Source of the DNA: Acinetobacter sp. ANC 4558
Lineage (GTDB): Bacteria > Pseudomonadota > Gammaproteobacteria > Pseudomonadales > Moraxellaceae
Assembly: GCF_002135375.1 (NCBI RefSeq)
Contig: NZ_NEGH01000003.1
Location: forward strand, 248,001-312,000
Direction: 5' to 3'
DNA length: 64,000 bases
The notes below the pieces were generated by a model. The model was not told the origin of the DNA, did no database searches, and worked only from the letters and a program-made list of their open reading frames with translations. The translations under genes were made by a program, and so were the position numbers. Within the stretch, counting starts at the first letter, position 1. Each line of letters opens with the position of its first letter. Shown in pieces: positions 18,691-28,580 of the stretch.

Positions 18691-19776
18691 TTAAATCGGT
18701 TCAAATGGCACAATTACATCTGCATTTTGGGCACGATGACGCATAAAGTGATCCATGAGTACAATTGCAAACATTGCTTCAGCAATTGGGGTAGCTCTTA
18801 CCCCTACGCAAGGATCATGACGACCTTTGGTTAATACATCCGTATCTTCACGATTTAAATTAATCGTTTTTCCAGATGTCGTAATTGAAGCTGTTGGCTT
18901 TAAAGCAATGGCAACACGAATGTCTTGACCACTTGAGATACCACCTAAAATTCCGCCAGCATGATTTGCAAGGAAACCTTCCGTTGTCAGCTCATCACGA
19001 GATTCATGTCCAAATTGCTCTGCTACTGCAAAACCATCACCAATTTCAACACCTTTTACCGCATTAATTGACATCATGGCATGTGCAATATCAGCATCTA
19101 ATCGATCAAATACAGGCTCACCCCAACCTACAGGCACATTTGATGCAATAATTTCAAGTTTAGCACCACAGCTCGTTCCTTGTTCACGTAGAGACGTAAC
19201 TAATGCTTCAAAACGTGGAATAGCATCAACATCACCACAAAAGAATGGGTTATTCGTGACTTCCGCCCAATCTAACTTTTCAGTTTTCTCAAGACCAATT
19301 TGAGTTACATGTCCACGAATTTCAATGCCAAATTTTTCTAAGAGATATTTTTTTGCAATTGCTCCTGCTGCGACTCGCATTGCAGTTTCTCTCGCACTAG
19401 AACGCCCACCTCCACGATAATCACGGAAACCATATTTTTGTGTATAGGTATAATCTGCGTGTCCTGGACGGAATGTTTGCGCAATATTTCCATAATCTTT
19501 AGATTTTTGGTCAGTATTACGAATTAATAATCCAATAGAAGTTCCTGTTGTTTTACCTTCAAATACACCAGAGATAATTTCAACTTCATCGGGTTCTTTA
19601 CGTTGAGTGGCAAATTTAGATGTTCCTGGTTTACGACGATCTAAATCTTTTTGTAGATCTGCTTCAGAAAGCTCAATTCCAGGTGGAACACCATCAACAA
19701 TAGCCATTAAGCCAACGCCATGAGATTCACCACAAGTCGTTACACGGAAAAGTTGTCCGATACTATTACCTGCCAC
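18691..19776 (-). CDS. aroC: Chorismate synthase
   Basis: A 361-residue enzyme starting [18 protein letters not shown] after the first two residues. Other family blocks visible are [29 protein letters not shown] and the C-terminal [18 protein letters not shown]. It converts 5-enolpyruvylshikimate-3-phosphate to chorismate with reduced FMN, the last common step of aromatic amino-acid synthesis. I chose a GTG start at 19776 because AAGGAG precedes it by 9 bases and this gives the same length as E. coli AroC; an upstream ATG at 19821 would lie inside prmB. It follows prmB with a 13-base gap, so the two are cotranscribed. Confidence 0.96.
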   Translation of the reverse strand: MAGNSIGQLFRVTTCGESHGVGLMAIVDGVPPGIELSEADLQKDLDRRKPGTSKFATQRKEPDEVEIISGVFEGKTTGTSIGLLIRNTDQKSKDYGNIAQTFRPGHADYTYTQKYGFRDYRGGGRSSARETAMRVAAGAIAKKYLLEKFGIEIRGHVTQIGLEKTEKLDWAEVTNNPFFCGDVDAIPRFEALVTSLREQGTSCGAKLEIIASNVPVGWGEPVFDRLDADIAHAMMSINAVKGVEIGDGFAVAEQFGHESRDELTTEGFLANHAGGILGGISSGQDIRVAIALKPTASITTSGKTINLNREDTDVLTKGRHDPCVGVRATPIAEAMFAIVLMDHFMRHRAQNADVIVPFEPI

Positions 19777-19789
19777 GTTCAACGACTCC

Positions 19790-20800
19790 TTATGCTTGAA
19801 TAGATTGAATGAATAACTCACGGAATTTACGGCACTGTTCTGCTGTTAATGCAAAAATTCCAGTACCGCCTTTTTGAAATTGTAACCAGTAAAAATCAAC
19901 CGTATGGAAATTTTGACGCATTGCCCATTCAGAATTACCCACTTCAATGACAATTAAGCCATCTACAGTTAGGTAATCAGCTGCTTGAACCAACATTTTT
20001 CTCACTAAATCAAGACCATCTTGTCCTGCAGCCAATGCTAATTCTGGCTCATGTAGAAACTCTTCTGGAAGATCAGCCATATCTTCTGCATCGACATAAG
20101 GTGGATTTGATACAATTAAATCATATTGATTTTCAGCTGGAATTTTTTCAAATAAATCGGATTCAAGTAAAGCCACTTGATATTGTTTATTATGATGTTC
20201 ACAGTTAATTTGAGCAACTTCTAATGCTTCTTTAGAAAGATCTGTCGCATCAATTTCTGCATCAGGGAAAGCATATGCTAAAGCAATTGCTATACAGCCG
20301 GAACCTGTACACATGTCTAAAATGCGTTGTGGTGCTTTAGGGGTCGCATTTTCTGGTAAATTATTAACAGCAGCTCCCATTTCTTCATTTTCACCTAAGA
20401 AATAGGGTGCAAATCGATTCTCAATAAGCTCTGCTATTGGTGAACGTGGAATGAGTACACGTTCATCAACGTAAAATGGCTTATTATAGAAATAAGCTAA
20501 ATTCAATAAATATGATGTAGGAACTTTTTCATTAATTCGACGTTCTAGTAAACTTAAAAACTCAGCAATCTCGCTTGGAAGCAGTTTAGCATCTAATATT
20601 TGAGCATCTGCATTCCAATCTAATGAAAGTGTCTGTAATACTAAAGCTGAACTTTCAGCAAAATAATCTTCTGTTCCTTGACCTAAGTGAGCATCGTATT
20701 GACGTAAAGCTGAAACCCCAAATCGAATAAAATCACGAATGGTTATTAAGTTTTCAGCAGCTTCCTGTAAATTTTCAGCACTAATTGTCGGTCGATCCAC
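19790..20800 (-). CDS. prmB: Ribosomal protein uL3 N5-glutamine methyltransferase
   Basis: A 336-residue SAM-dependent methyltransferase. The SAM motif is [20 protein letters not shown], and the catalytic NPPY motif that binds the target glutamine is in [14 protein letters not shown]. PrmB methylates a glutamine of ribosomal protein L3. It precedes aroC, an order that recurs across gammaproteobacteria. The alternative is the paralogue PrmC (release-factor methyltransferase); the downstream aroC and the [20 protein letters not shown] block favour PrmB. Confidence 0.93.
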   Translation of the reverse strand: MDRPTISAENLQEAAENLITIRDFIRFGVSALRQYDAHLGQGTEDYFAESSALVLQTLSLDWNADAQILDAKLLPSEIAEFLSLLERRINEKVPTSYLLNLAYFYNKPFYVDERVLIPRSPIAELIENRFAPYFLGENEEMGAAVNNLPENATPKAPQRILDMCTGSGCIAIALAYAFPDAEIDATDLSKEALEVAQINCEHHNKQYQVALLESDLFEKIPAENQYDLIVSNPPYVDAEDMADLPEEFLHEPELALAAGQDGLDLVRKMLVQAADYLTVDGLIVIEVGNSEWAMRQNFHTVDFYWLQFQKGGTGIFALTAEQCRKFRELFIQSIQA

Positions 20801-20879
20801 TTAAGGTGTCTCCAAGGTCAAAATTTATAACAGCTAATGATACCTTGTTTTGCCGCATGTTTTATATGGATTTACATGT

Positions 20880-21281
20880 TTAGAGCAAATTTTTATTACG
20901 AAGTTGGACTTCTAATAATTCTGCCCGAGTTACTGTCGCCTTGACCAGACAATGTAGCTGTACAATTGGTGCATCTTGAATTTCTACGCTTCTAATACCA
21001 CACATTTTTTTACGCTGTATGAGCCAACGATCTTGATTGATCTGTAATAATTCACGTTGATTATCTTCTAATTTTGAAAGCAATTTTTTTAGTTGCACAT
21101 CCACGCGTTTTTCTTGTAATTTGTATTCATCCATTTGGCATGATTTCAATTCCTTCATTTGATTTTTAGCTGCTTTCATACATATTTCATAATCTAGATT
21201 ATTTTGAGCAAAGGTATATGTACTCATCAATATGAATCCCATGCCCAATACCCCCATATATTGATTTATTTTTATCTTCAT
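20880..21281 (-). CDS. LprI-like / DUF1311 secreted protein
   Basis: A 133-residue protein with a signal peptide ending STYTFAQ. The mature part is charged and helical, with Cys residues in YEICMK, KSCQMDEY, KKMCGIR and LHCLVK, which could form two disulfides. The pattern D-Y-K-x2-E-x-R-V-x3-L and W-I-x-Q-R-x-x-C matches the lysozyme-inhibitor LprI N-terminal domain family (DUF1311). Location should be periplasmic. Whether it inhibits lysozyme is untested. It is a single gene. Confidence 0.7.
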   Translation of the reverse strand: MKIKINQYMGVLGMGFILMSTYTFAQNNLDYEICMKAAKNQMKELKSCQMDEYKLQEKRVDVQLKKLLSKLEDNQRELLQINQDRWLIQRKKMCGIRSVEIQDAPIVQLHCLVKATVTRAELLEVQLRNKNLL

Positions 21282-21454
21282 CAGTTTTATTACTATTATT
21301 TTTTATATCTTTTTATAACATATTATATTTACGATAGAAAAAGATATTCGACAAATAATTCTTATTAAGAAAAAATTTAAGCATAAACACAATTTTAAAT
21401 ATTCATGAAATTGTCATATTTATCATTTTCAGAATGTCATACCAGAATGAAAAT

Positions 21455-21484
21455 CATAAAAGAAAGCCTATACTTTCTTTTATG
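21455..21484 (-). terminator. Hairpin after the 123-residue protein gene
   Basis: A perfect 12-bp stem CATAAAAGAAAG / CTTTCTTTTATG with a 6-base loop. It lies 41 bases past the stop at 21526 and 174 bases before the next minus-strand gene. It probably ends that transcript. Confidence 0.65.
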
Positions 21485-21525
21485 TTCTATATATTTTTTG
21501 GTTTACTCACGTCTTTATTATAAAA

Positions 21526-21897
21526 TTACTCTAGATCGCCTTCTTTCCAAACATCTTCATAATCATCACCATCAATCATAAATCTATAGCCAATATCTAA
21601 TGCCAAGTATGGAAGCACTTCTGGAATAATATCTTGTAATTTTTTAATGGTCATTGTTTCAAAAAAATCCTCACCCTCTTGTAATTCTCCACCATAAATA
21701 TACCAACTTACACCTTCTTCAGTACTTGGTGGTTTTCGAATCCCGACAATAGGTTCTTGATTCAGTGTTTGTACAGCAACTGCAACCACATCATGACCAT
21801 TTAACTCAATATAAGCAGATTCAAATTCTTCACATAATAGTTTTTGTTCTGCGATGAGTTCTTGTAGTGGTGACATTTTTGCGGTTTTTTGTGACAT
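21526..21897 (-). CDS. Small acidic protein, resembles Imm33/DUF2185
   Basis: A 123-residue acidic soluble protein. The C-terminal half has WYIYGGELQEGEDFF, then LQDIIPEVLPYLALDIGYRF and DGDDYEDVW. That order (W-x-x-x-x-G-E-x2-x-D..F, I-x-P-x-x-x-x-Y-L, G-x-R-F) resembles the Imm33/DUF2185 group, some members of which are immunity proteins of polymorphic toxins. No toxin gene is adjacent, so it may be an orphan or have a house-keeping role. The likeness is from memory of the pattern, and the call is tentative. Confidence 0.4.
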   Translation of the reverse strand: MSQKTAKMSPLQELIAEQKLLCEEFESAYIELNGHDVVAVAVQTLNQEPIVGIRKPPSTEEGVSWYIYGGELQEGEDFFETMTIKKLQDIIPEVLPYLALDIGYRFMIDGDDYEDVWKEGDLE

Positions 21898-22062
21898 TTG
21901 TGTTCTATCTTAATATTTAACGAGTTTTAATAGTACTGCATTTTTTAATTTTATGATGTTTTTATTTTTATATTTAATATTGCTTAGGCTATTTTAACTC
22001 AACTTGCATTTAATAAGTCTTCAGAGTAGAGTTACCTCATTTGGTTACCCTGATTAACTATT

Positions 22063-22506
22063 TTGAATACCTCTTTAAAGTTTCGTACTTCCATATTGCG
22101 TTGCGCCAGAATAATGAGTGATGAAATCAATACACTCTTAGTACCATACAAGCTCAATTATTCACTTTGGCAAGTGCTGTTTGTGATCGAAGATCGTCAT
22201 GGATGTACCTCTATAGAAATCGCAGATTATTTAAATGTTTCAAAGCCCTCCATTGCAAAACGAATTCACAGTTTAATGTTGTTAAATGTTTTACAACAAG
22301 TTGAAACAGATGACAAACGCCAAAAGAAACTCATATTAAGTCCAACTGGTCGAGAGTTATTTAAACAATGTTCACATGTGGTTGATGAGTTTGAATCTCG
22401 ATTAATACAAACTTTGGATTCAGAACAGGTGAAGCAGTCTACGACTCTTCTACAACAATTAACTGATCAATTAGAAAAATCAAGACGTGGTGATCTTCAT
22501 GAGTAA
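22063..22506 (+). CDS. MarR-family transcriptional regulator
   Basis: A 147-residue winged-helix regulator. The HTH is in CTSIEIADYLNVSKPSIAKRIHSLMLLNVLQQVE, and the wing follows at DKRQKKLILSPTGREL. The first ATG in frame is at codon 19, but the family dimerisation helix needs the preceding residues (FRTSILRCARIMSDEINTLL), so I use the TTG at 22063. Its stop lies 8 bases inside the following MFS gene, so the two are translationally coupled. It most likely controls the pump. Confidence 0.85.
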   Translation: MNTSLKFRTSILRCARIMSDEINTLLVPYKLNYSLWQVLFVIEDRHGCTSIEIADYLNVSKPSIAKRIHSLMLLNVLQQVETDDKRQKKLILSPTGRELFKQCSHVVDEFESRLIQTLDSEQVKQSTTLLQQLTDQLEKSRRGDLHE

Positions 22507-23689
22507 TTCAGCTGCTCGCTTATGGACAAGAAATTTTATTCTAGTCAGTGCTATAAATTTCCAATTGGTTCTCATTTTTTATTTACTAGTCGTTGTAATT
22601 GTTGGCTATGCCGTTACCGAATTAAATGCAACGACAGCGAATGCTGGTTTAGTTTCAGGTTTATTCATTGTTGGCACGCTTATTGGTCGTCTTATTGTTG
22701 GGCAGTTTTTGGATAAATTAGGGCGAAAAAAAACGCTCATTATGGGTCTTTCAGGCTTTTTAATTTTCTCTATATTATATTTTCTTCCCTTAAACTTAGA
22801 AATGCTACTTTTAATCCGTTTTAGCCATGGTTTCATGATGGGTATTGCCTCATCTGTACTCGGTACCATTATTGCTCAAATTTTACCTGCTCCCCGTCGT
22901 GGAGAAGGTATCGGTTATTACAGCATGAGTAGTACACTGGGTACAGCAATTGGCCCTTTCTTGGCTATTTGGATGATGTTTAATCTCAGTTATGACGCTA
23001 TTTTCTTACTTTCGACTGCAATTTCAATTAATTGCCTTATTGTTGCATTTTTTATTAATATCTCACATATATCTCTCACCCAAAAACAACATCTCAATCC
23101 GACGCAACAACCACTAAAACCAACATTTATTTCTCGATTTATTGAGCCTAAAGCGCTTCCTATTTCAATCATTATTCTTTTTACCTCCATCTGTTATTCA
23201 GGTGTACTCTCTTTTATTAACTTGTATGCTAAAGAAATTGATCTTGTTCCTGCTGCCTCATTTTTCTTTTTAATGTATGCCATTGCTATTTTAGTTTCAC
23301 GCCCTTTTACAGGTCCCTTGATGGATAAAAGAGGTGAAAATATTATTATTTACCCTGCTTTTATTCTCATGGGCTGCGCCTTAATATTGTTAAGTTTTGC
23401 ACAGACCTCTTCTATATTTTTACTTTGTGCTGGATTACTTGGATTTGGCTATGGCAATATACAATCAGTATGCCAAACTATTGCTGTTAAAAGTGCATCT
23501 TTAGAGCGTATGGGTTTTGCAACATCAACATTTTATATCTTTTTAGATGCAGGGTTAGGCTTTGGTCCATACTTTCTGGGTATCGCTTTAAATTATATCA
23601 ATTACGCCCAACTTTATTTATATAGTGGTATTTCAGCGTTTATTTGCATTATTTTCTACTTTTTACTACATGATCAAAAACAACATTAA
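22499..23689 (+). CDS. Major facilitator superfamily efflux transporter
   Basis: A 396-residue, 12-helix MFS protein. The loop 2-3 motif is GRLIVGQFLDKLGRKKTL, and the second-half equivalent is SRPFTGPLMDKRGEN. The arrangement fits drug or metabolite efflux pumps. I use the ATG at 22499; an upstream GTG at 22487 is also open. It overlaps the marR stop and probably shares its promoter, which suggests MarR-controlled export of an unidentified compound. Confidence 0.88.
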   Translation: MSNSAARLWTRNFILVSAINFQLVLIFYLLVVVIVGYAVTELNATTANAGLVSGLFIVGTLIGRLIVGQFLDKLGRKKTLIMGLSGFLIFSILYFLPLNLEMLLLIRFSHGFMMGIASSVLGTIIAQILPAPRRGEGIGYYSMSSTLGTAIGPFLAIWMMFNLSYDAIFLLSTAISINCLIVAFFINISHISLTQKQHLNPTQQPLKPTFISRFIEPKALPISIIILFTSICYSGVLSFINLYAKEIDLVPAASFFFLMYAIAILVSRPFTGPLMDKRGENIIIYPAFILMGCALILLSFAQTSSIFLLCAGLLGFGYGNIQSVCQTIAVKSASLERMGFATSTFYIFLDAGLGFGPYFLGIALNYINYAQLYLYSGISAFICIIFYFLLHDQKQH

Positions 23690-23731
23690 AGAGATAAACG
23701 ATATAAATTAAAAATCAATTCAACTGAAAGT

Positions 23732-23758
23732 AAAAAATCCCATGATCTGGGATTTTTT
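23732..23758. terminator. Bidirectional terminator between MFS and nitroreductase genes
   Basis: An 11-bp perfect stem AAAAAATCCCA / TGGGATTTTTT with a 5-base loop. Both sides have A/T runs, so it can stop transcription from either convergent gene. Confidence 0.9.
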
Positions 23759-23774
23759 ACTTATAAACATTATT

Positions 23775-24377
23775 TTATTTAAAAACTTTAAAACGATGAT
23801 CATCATTCATATATTCTTTTGCTTTTGCTTCGCCCTCGATTGAACCAAAAACAAGTTGTGCTCGTAATTTCCAATTCACAGGAATATCCCATGCTTGATG
23901 AACTTCTTCATCTACAATAGGATTATAGTGTTGTAAAGATGCACCTAGACCTTCTGTATGCAATGCAGCCCAAGTTGCGAATTGAGCAATTGCTGTTGAA
24001 TGCTCTGACCAAATTGGAAAATTTTCTGCATAAGATGGAAATTGTTTCTGTAAACCTTTTACCACATCTAGATCTTCAAAAAACAAAACCGTCCCAGTTC
24101 CTGCAGAAAAACTATCCATTTTTGCTGCAGTTTTTGCTGCTGATTCTTCATCTTTAGCATATGATTTTAATTTTTCTTTTACAAAATTCCAGAACTTTTC
24201 ATTTTCTGCATTTAATAAAATAACAGCACGTGATGACTGTGAGTTAAATGAAGAAGGGCTTTGTTTTATCGCATTTTGTATCAAATCGATTAAATATTCT
24301 GGGCTTTGTTCAATATTTTTACCAATGGCGTAAATTGTACGGCGTTGTGTAATTAAATCAATAAACTGATTTGACAT
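23775..24377 (-). CDS. Nitroreductase-family protein, FRM2/HBN1-like
   Basis: A 200-residue FMN-dependent enzyme fold. It starts LITQRRTIYAIG (the nitroreductase RRS/T motif) and has AIKQSPSSFNSQSSRAVIL, typical of the FRM2/HBN1 branch, with GLGASLQHYNP near residue 160. These enzymes reduce nitroaromatics or quinones with NAD(P)H; in yeast homologues they affect lipid signalling and nitrosative stress. It is a single gene with its own terminator. Confidence 0.85.
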   Translation of the reverse strand: MSNQFIDLITQRRTIYAIGKNIEQSPEYLIDLIQNAIKQSPSSFNSQSSRAVILLNAENEKFWNFVKEKLKSYAKDEESAAKTAAKMDSFSAGTGTVLFFEDLDVVKGLQKQFPSYAENFPIWSEHSTAIAQFATWAALHTEGLGASLQHYNPIVDEEVHQAWDIPVNWKLRAQLVFGSIEGEAKAKEYMNDDHRFKVFK

Positions 24378-24542
24378 AAATGCATCCTATAACAGTGATT
24401 AAATGAATATATTTCATGTTATTCATCTAAAATAATAACATTTAAAATATGACCGTTAATAATGTAGCACACATTTTAATTTTCAATTTACTCAGCTGAT
24501 AAATTCATAAAAATGTCTTATAAAACATTACAAAACAATCTA

Positions 24543-24580
24543 TAAAAATGATTTATTAAAAATAATTAACATCATTTTTA
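24543..24580 (-). terminator. Probable terminator of the 163-residue protein gene
   Basis: A 10-bp stem TAAAAATGAT / ATCATTTTTA with an 18-base loop. The minus-strand side continues into T-rich sequence. Made only of A/T-rich pairs, so moderate strength. Confidence 0.5.
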
Positions 24581-24585
24581 TTTTT

Positions 24586-25077
24586 TTAAAATTTTGCCTC
24601 TACCACATTCAGAGAAATTTTATTCTTCCATAAATCACGTAAAATTGGTAAATAAAACTTCTCGCCTACTTCGACTAATTCTGCATCAATTTGTGCATGA
24701 ATTTCATGCATCATTAAATAGTCCAATTCAACTGTTGTTAATTTTGTTTGAGTTTTTGCCAATTCTTTGCGTTTAGTTTGTGCTTTTTTAACAATCCCAT
24801 CTGCGAATACTTTATCTCTGAATTGTGCAATTGTGACTAATCTAAGTTCGATTACTCCCCATCCGCTTAACAATAATTGAAATAACTCAAAATCTTGAGA
24901 CGTTGATTCCCATGTAATTTCTTCCATATTTTCATTTTCTGGTAAAACAGGAAGTAAAAGCTCCATTACACTTGGAAAAATTTTCTTCAAATCTAAAATA
25001 AATTTAACAGGATGCTCGCCTGGGTAATCATTAAATTGAACTTCTTTTTTCGCATCTGTTAAATAAATCGCAAGCAT
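24586..25077 (-). CDS. Hypothetical protein, 163 residues, soluble
   Basis: I do not recognise this protein. It has no signal peptide or membrane segment and no cysteine. The first half is mixed; the second half is strongly helical and charged (KKAQTKRKELAKTQTKLTTVEL), ending with MMHEIHAQIDAELVEVGEKFYLPILRDLW. The start ATG at 25077 is preceded by GGAATACC, a fair ribosome site. It stands alone between a nitroreductase gene and a 450-base gap. Codon use looks like its neighbours, so it is probably a real gene. Confidence 0.6.
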   Translation of the reverse strand: MLAIYLTDAKKEVQFNDYPGEHPVKFILDLKKIFPSVMELLLPVLPENENMEEITWESTSQDFELFQLLLSGWGVIELRLVTIAQFRDKVFADGIVKKAQTKRKELAKTQTKLTTVELDYLMMHEIHAQIDAELVEVGEKFYLPILRDLWKNKISLNVVEAKF

Positions 25078-25526
25078 TAAGGTATTCCTTCAGTAAATTA
25101 CTGTTTTATATTCACTAATTCAAAATTTTACAAATCAATGTAAATAAAAAAATAGCAAGAAAAACTGAAATGTATTTTAACAATTATAACAAGTTATTCA
25201 ATCACAATTCTTCAAGCTTTCCAGTAATAACTGGAAGTACTTTATCGAATGATTAAATCTATATCTTGTGATTTTTTAATATGTATAACTAATTGCATTT
25301 TTTAATTGTGCTATTTATTCAATTTTTTTATGTGATTGGTACATTTTAATTCAAATATTTAACCATTCCTAAGAGCATAATGTTTATTACATATTATTTG
25401 AGACACACCCTCAACGTAAAAAATCAGTAATAATATCTTTTATATAGTACTGCATAAAAAATAAAATTACTGATCATTCAATTTAAGATTTATGATACGA
25501 TCAAATTAATGTCAATTTTACACTCA
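25078..25526. other. Gene-free AT-rich gap downstream of fumC
   Basis: About 450 bases without a credible gene. A short inverted repeat TTCCAGT-aata-ACTGGAA lies at 25219-25236. No T-run follows it closely, so I do not call it a terminator. Nothing else stands out. Confidence 0.5.
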
Positions 25527-26921
25527 TCATTTCGCATTTGGTGAAACCATATTTTCTGGTCGAACAACTTCATCAAACTGCTCTGCTGTAACAAGTCCTA
25601 GTTCAACCGCAACGTGCTTTAATGTTTTGCCTTCTTTATAAGCTGTTTTTGCAACCTTAGCAGCATTTTCATAACCAATCACTGGATTAAGAGCTGTCAC
25701 TAACATTAAAGAATCATGTAAAAAATGATCGATTTTTTCGTAATTCGGCTCAATACCTACGGCACAATGCTCATTGAAACTATTACATGAATCTCCAAGT
25801 AATTGGATAGATTGTAATAAATTAAATGCAATCACTGGCATAAATACATTAAGCTCGAAATTACCCGATGCTCCAGCAACATTAATTGTTGTGTCATTGC
25901 CAAGCACTTGAGCAACAACCATTGTCATTGCTTCACTTTGAGTTGGATTCACTTTACCTGGCATAATACTTGAACCTGGTTCATTTTCTGGAATACTTAA
26001 TTCACCAAAACCACATCGAGGTCCACTCGCTAACCAACGAATATCATTGGCTATTTTATTTAAACTTGCTGCTAATGTTTTTAATGCACCTGAGGCAAAT
26101 ACTGCCGCATCACGCCCAGCTAAAGCTTCAAACTTATTCGGTGCGGTAATAAACGGTAAGCCTGTTAAATTTGCCAATTCAGTTGCAACTTTTTCAGCAT
26201 AATCTGGGTGTGCATTTAACCCAGTACCCACTGCTGTCCCTCCCAAAGGAAGCTCATATAAACCTTCCAATGCCTGTTGTAAACGTTTTAGTCCATGATC
26301 AAGCTGAGAAACATAACCACTAAACTCTTGTCCTAACGTTAATGGTGTTGCATCTTGTAAGTGGGTGCGTCCAATTTTGACAATCTCAGAAAATGCTTTA
26401 GATTTTTCTTCTAAAGTATTACGTAAATGAGTTACGGCAGGGATTAAAAGTTCATTAATTTGTAGACTTGCCGCCACATGAATTGCAGTTGGAAATGAAT
26501 CATTCGTTGATTGCGCACGATTTACGTGGTCATTTGGATGTACTGGTTTTTGTGAACCTAAAGGGTTTCCTAACTTTTGATTCGCAATATTAGCAATGAC
26601 TTCATTACAGTTCATATTACTTTGAGTGCCAGAACCCGTTTGCCAAACGACCAATGGAAATTGTTCATCCCACTGACCAGAAATTACTTCATCTGCTGCA
26701 CCCACAATATAATTCGTTAATTCTTGTGGAATTTGTTTTAATTCAGCATTGGTAATTGCTGCGGCTTTTTTCACTAGCCCCATTGCACGAATCATTGGTC
26801 TTGGAAGTCTTTCCCCACCAATTTTAAAATTCTGTAAACTACGTTGAGTTTGTGCACCCCACAAAGCGTTGCTTGGTACAGCAACTTCGCCCATTGTGTC
26901 ATGTTCAATACGTGTTTGCAT
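25527..26921 (-). CDS. fumC: Class II fumarate hydratase
   Basis: A 464-residue lyase of the fumarase/aspartase superfamily. The signature [13 protein letters not shown] is near residues 313-325 and contains the catalytic serine loop. The substrate blocks [13 protein letters not shown] and [16 protein letters not shown] are also present. It converts fumarate and malate in the TCA cycle and is the oxygen-stable, iron-free type. Aspartase or argininosuccinate lyase are less likely from the full length and the [10 protein letters not shown] block. It has its own upstream region and is not obviously in an operon. Confidence 0.95.
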   Translation of the reverse strand: MQTRIEHDTMGEVAVPSNALWGAQTQRSLQNFKIGGERLPRPMIRAMGLVKKAAAITNAELKQIPQELTNYIVGAADEVISGQWDEQFPLVVWQTGSGTQSNMNCNEVIANIANQKLGNPLGSQKPVHPNDHVNRAQSTNDSFPTAIHVAASLQINELLIPAVTHLRNTLEEKSKAFSEIVKIGRTHLQDATPLTLGQEFSGYVSQLDHGLKRLQQALEGLYELPLGGTAVGTGLNAHPDYAEKVATELANLTGLPFITAPNKFEALAGRDAAVFASGALKTLAASLNKIANDIRWLASGPRCGFGELSIPENEPGSSIMPGKVNPTQSEAMTMVVAQVLGNDTTINVAGASGNFELNVFMPVIAFNLLQSIQLLGDSCNSFNEHCAVGIEPNYEKIDHFLHDSLMLVTALNPVIGYENAAKVAKTAYKEGKTLKHVAVELGLVTAEQFDEVVRPENMVSPNAK

Positions 26922-27060
26922 AGTTAACCTCTAAATCCTTATTAATTTCTTGGCGCTAGCAAAATCTGCATGCTATGGCTACACATTTATATTATGTAAT
27001 TTAAATGATTTTGTAAATGATAATTATTTACAAAAAAATCTCTTAAATTTTAACCCAATA

Positions 27061-28068
27061 TTACCGCCCATTTAACACTTGATTATAAAATTGCCATTGA
27101 TCTGAAATCATTTGCTGAATTGTTCTTTTTGCTTGCCAAGATAAACTTTCTTTGGCCTTTATGCTTTGTGTACCAATTTGTGCGAGCTCATGAAAATTAT
27201 CATACGCATGGCTAATGGCATTAATTTTTTGCCCAGTCACATTTTCAATCACTTGTATTAGACCGATAATAGACAATGTATAACCACCGATATTAAATAT
27301 TTCTAATATATGTGATTGTAAAGATAACCATTTTAAACTCTGTTCCACAGCTGAACATAAATCTAGAACATGGACAAAACTACGCTCTACGGTAAAGTCT
27401 TGTGTCGATGAACATCTTTTTAACTCAATATTCTCACGAATTCCTATAGAAGCTTGCAAAGCTAAAGACACAATATTTTTAGGGAATGGCGGAATCATTT
27501 CACCCAAAATAGCATGTTCAAATGCACCAACCACATTTCCTACTCGTAAAATAGTAATTTTCCATTCATTATCAGTAATAAAAGTATCCTGAATAATTTG
27601 CTCAACCATCTGTTGTGATCTTATATAAGGATTATCGTAAGCATAATTAATTACAGTATCTTCTGTTAAATTTAGACTCGATCTTCCATAAACTTGTAAA
27701 CTTGATAAATATATACATGTTCGAATGCCTGTTTGTTGCATTGCACGAAACAAACTCATAATACAACTAACATTTGCGTTATAATATTCCAAAGGTTTTA
27801 TCACAGATTCGGCAAGCGACTTAAAGCCTGCTGCATGAATTACTGCAGTAATTGGATAAGATTCTAAAACTTTTATTAATGCTGGGGTATTCCGTAAATC
27901 TACTTTAACAAATGCAATATATTTTTGAGCGATATATTCAAGGCGTTTTAAAATTTGAAGATTAGAATTAGATAAATTATCTACAATGACAATATCGTGT
28001 CCTTTAGTTATTAAGCTTATAGCAATATGAGAACCTAAAAAGCCTAACCCACCTGTTACTAAAATCAT
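27061..28068 (-). CDS. GalE-like NAD-dependent epimerase, catalytic Lys replaced
   Basis: A 335-residue extended short-chain dehydrogenase most similar to UDP-glucose 4-epimerase. The NAD motif is VTGGLGFLGSH, and Asp30 follows for the adenosine ribose. The catalytic Ser is kept in LSSLQVYG (Ser123). The active-site YxxxK is altered: Tyr148 is followed by IRSQ, so the lysine position 152 is Gln. The usual RDY-(I/V)-H-V block reads RSFVHV, and the substrate loop after LRVGN is divergent. The protein may be a bound-sugar or structural paralogue with weak or altered activity, or use another base. It is a single gene, not in a visible sugar cluster. Confidence 0.75.
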   Translation of the reverse strand: MILVTGGLGFLGSHIAISLITKGHDIVIVDNLSNSNLQILKRLEYIAQKYIAFVKVDLRNTPALIKVLESYPITAVIHAAGFKSLAESVIKPLEYYNANVSCIMSLFRAMQQTGIRTCIYLSSLQVYGRSSLNLTEDTVINYAYDNPYIRSQQMVEQIIQDTFITDNEWKITILRVGNVVGAFEHAILGEMIPPFPKNIVSLALQASIGIRENIELKRCSSTQDFTVERSFVHVLDLCSAVEQSLKWLSLQSHILEIFNIGGYTLSIIGLIQVIENVTGQKINAISHAYDNFHELAQIGTQSIKAKESLSWQAKRTIQQMISDQWQFYNQVLNGR

Positions 28069-28081
28069 TATATAGATACTC

Positions 28082-28580
28082 CTTATAATTATCAGTACCT
28101 TACATATTAATGGTGTAATTTTGGTGTTCTACTCACTTTTTCACAATCATTAAAAGTGAAAAATCAACTCAAAATTTTTCTTGAATCGACTATTTACAAG
28201 AGCTTTCTAGGATCATTTTATAGACTTAGAACATTACATATGTTGTAGTTTTGGCTATAATCTGTATTTTACTTATACCAAAAAAGAATCTATAAATTCT
28301 TTTTTGTATGTGCTTAATTTTTATTTATTTTTCATAAAATAATTATATTATATCCATTGTTATTAATCTTGATATTGTAACTCTACTTAAAGCAGATAAA
28401 TAAAAAATTATTTTGAACCTTCTTTTAAACTGATTATCCTACAACCAATCACATACATTCTTGCCACAGATAATTTAAGTCCCCCTTGAAATTCAGCTGA
28501 TCTGACACCTGATGTATCTTTAACTCAATTTTTAAGGACTTTTGCATCATCTTCATTTTTATGTAATGTGGTTAAATCTT
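28082..28580. other. Intergenic stretch, partly decayed sequence
   Basis: About 500 bases without an intact gene. The AT-rich part (28100-28400) shows nothing I can support. On the minus strand a short open stretch from about 28524 to 28412 reads like a normal protein (TSGVRSAEFQGGLKLSVARM then YVIGCRIISLKEGSK) but has no start codon and a stop just upstream. It looks like a fragment of a former gene. The family is not recognised. Confidence 0.35.

Noticed and set aside
25219-25236. Short inverted repeat downstream of fumC as a terminator
   Set aside because: Only 7 bp, far from the fumC stop and without a T-run.
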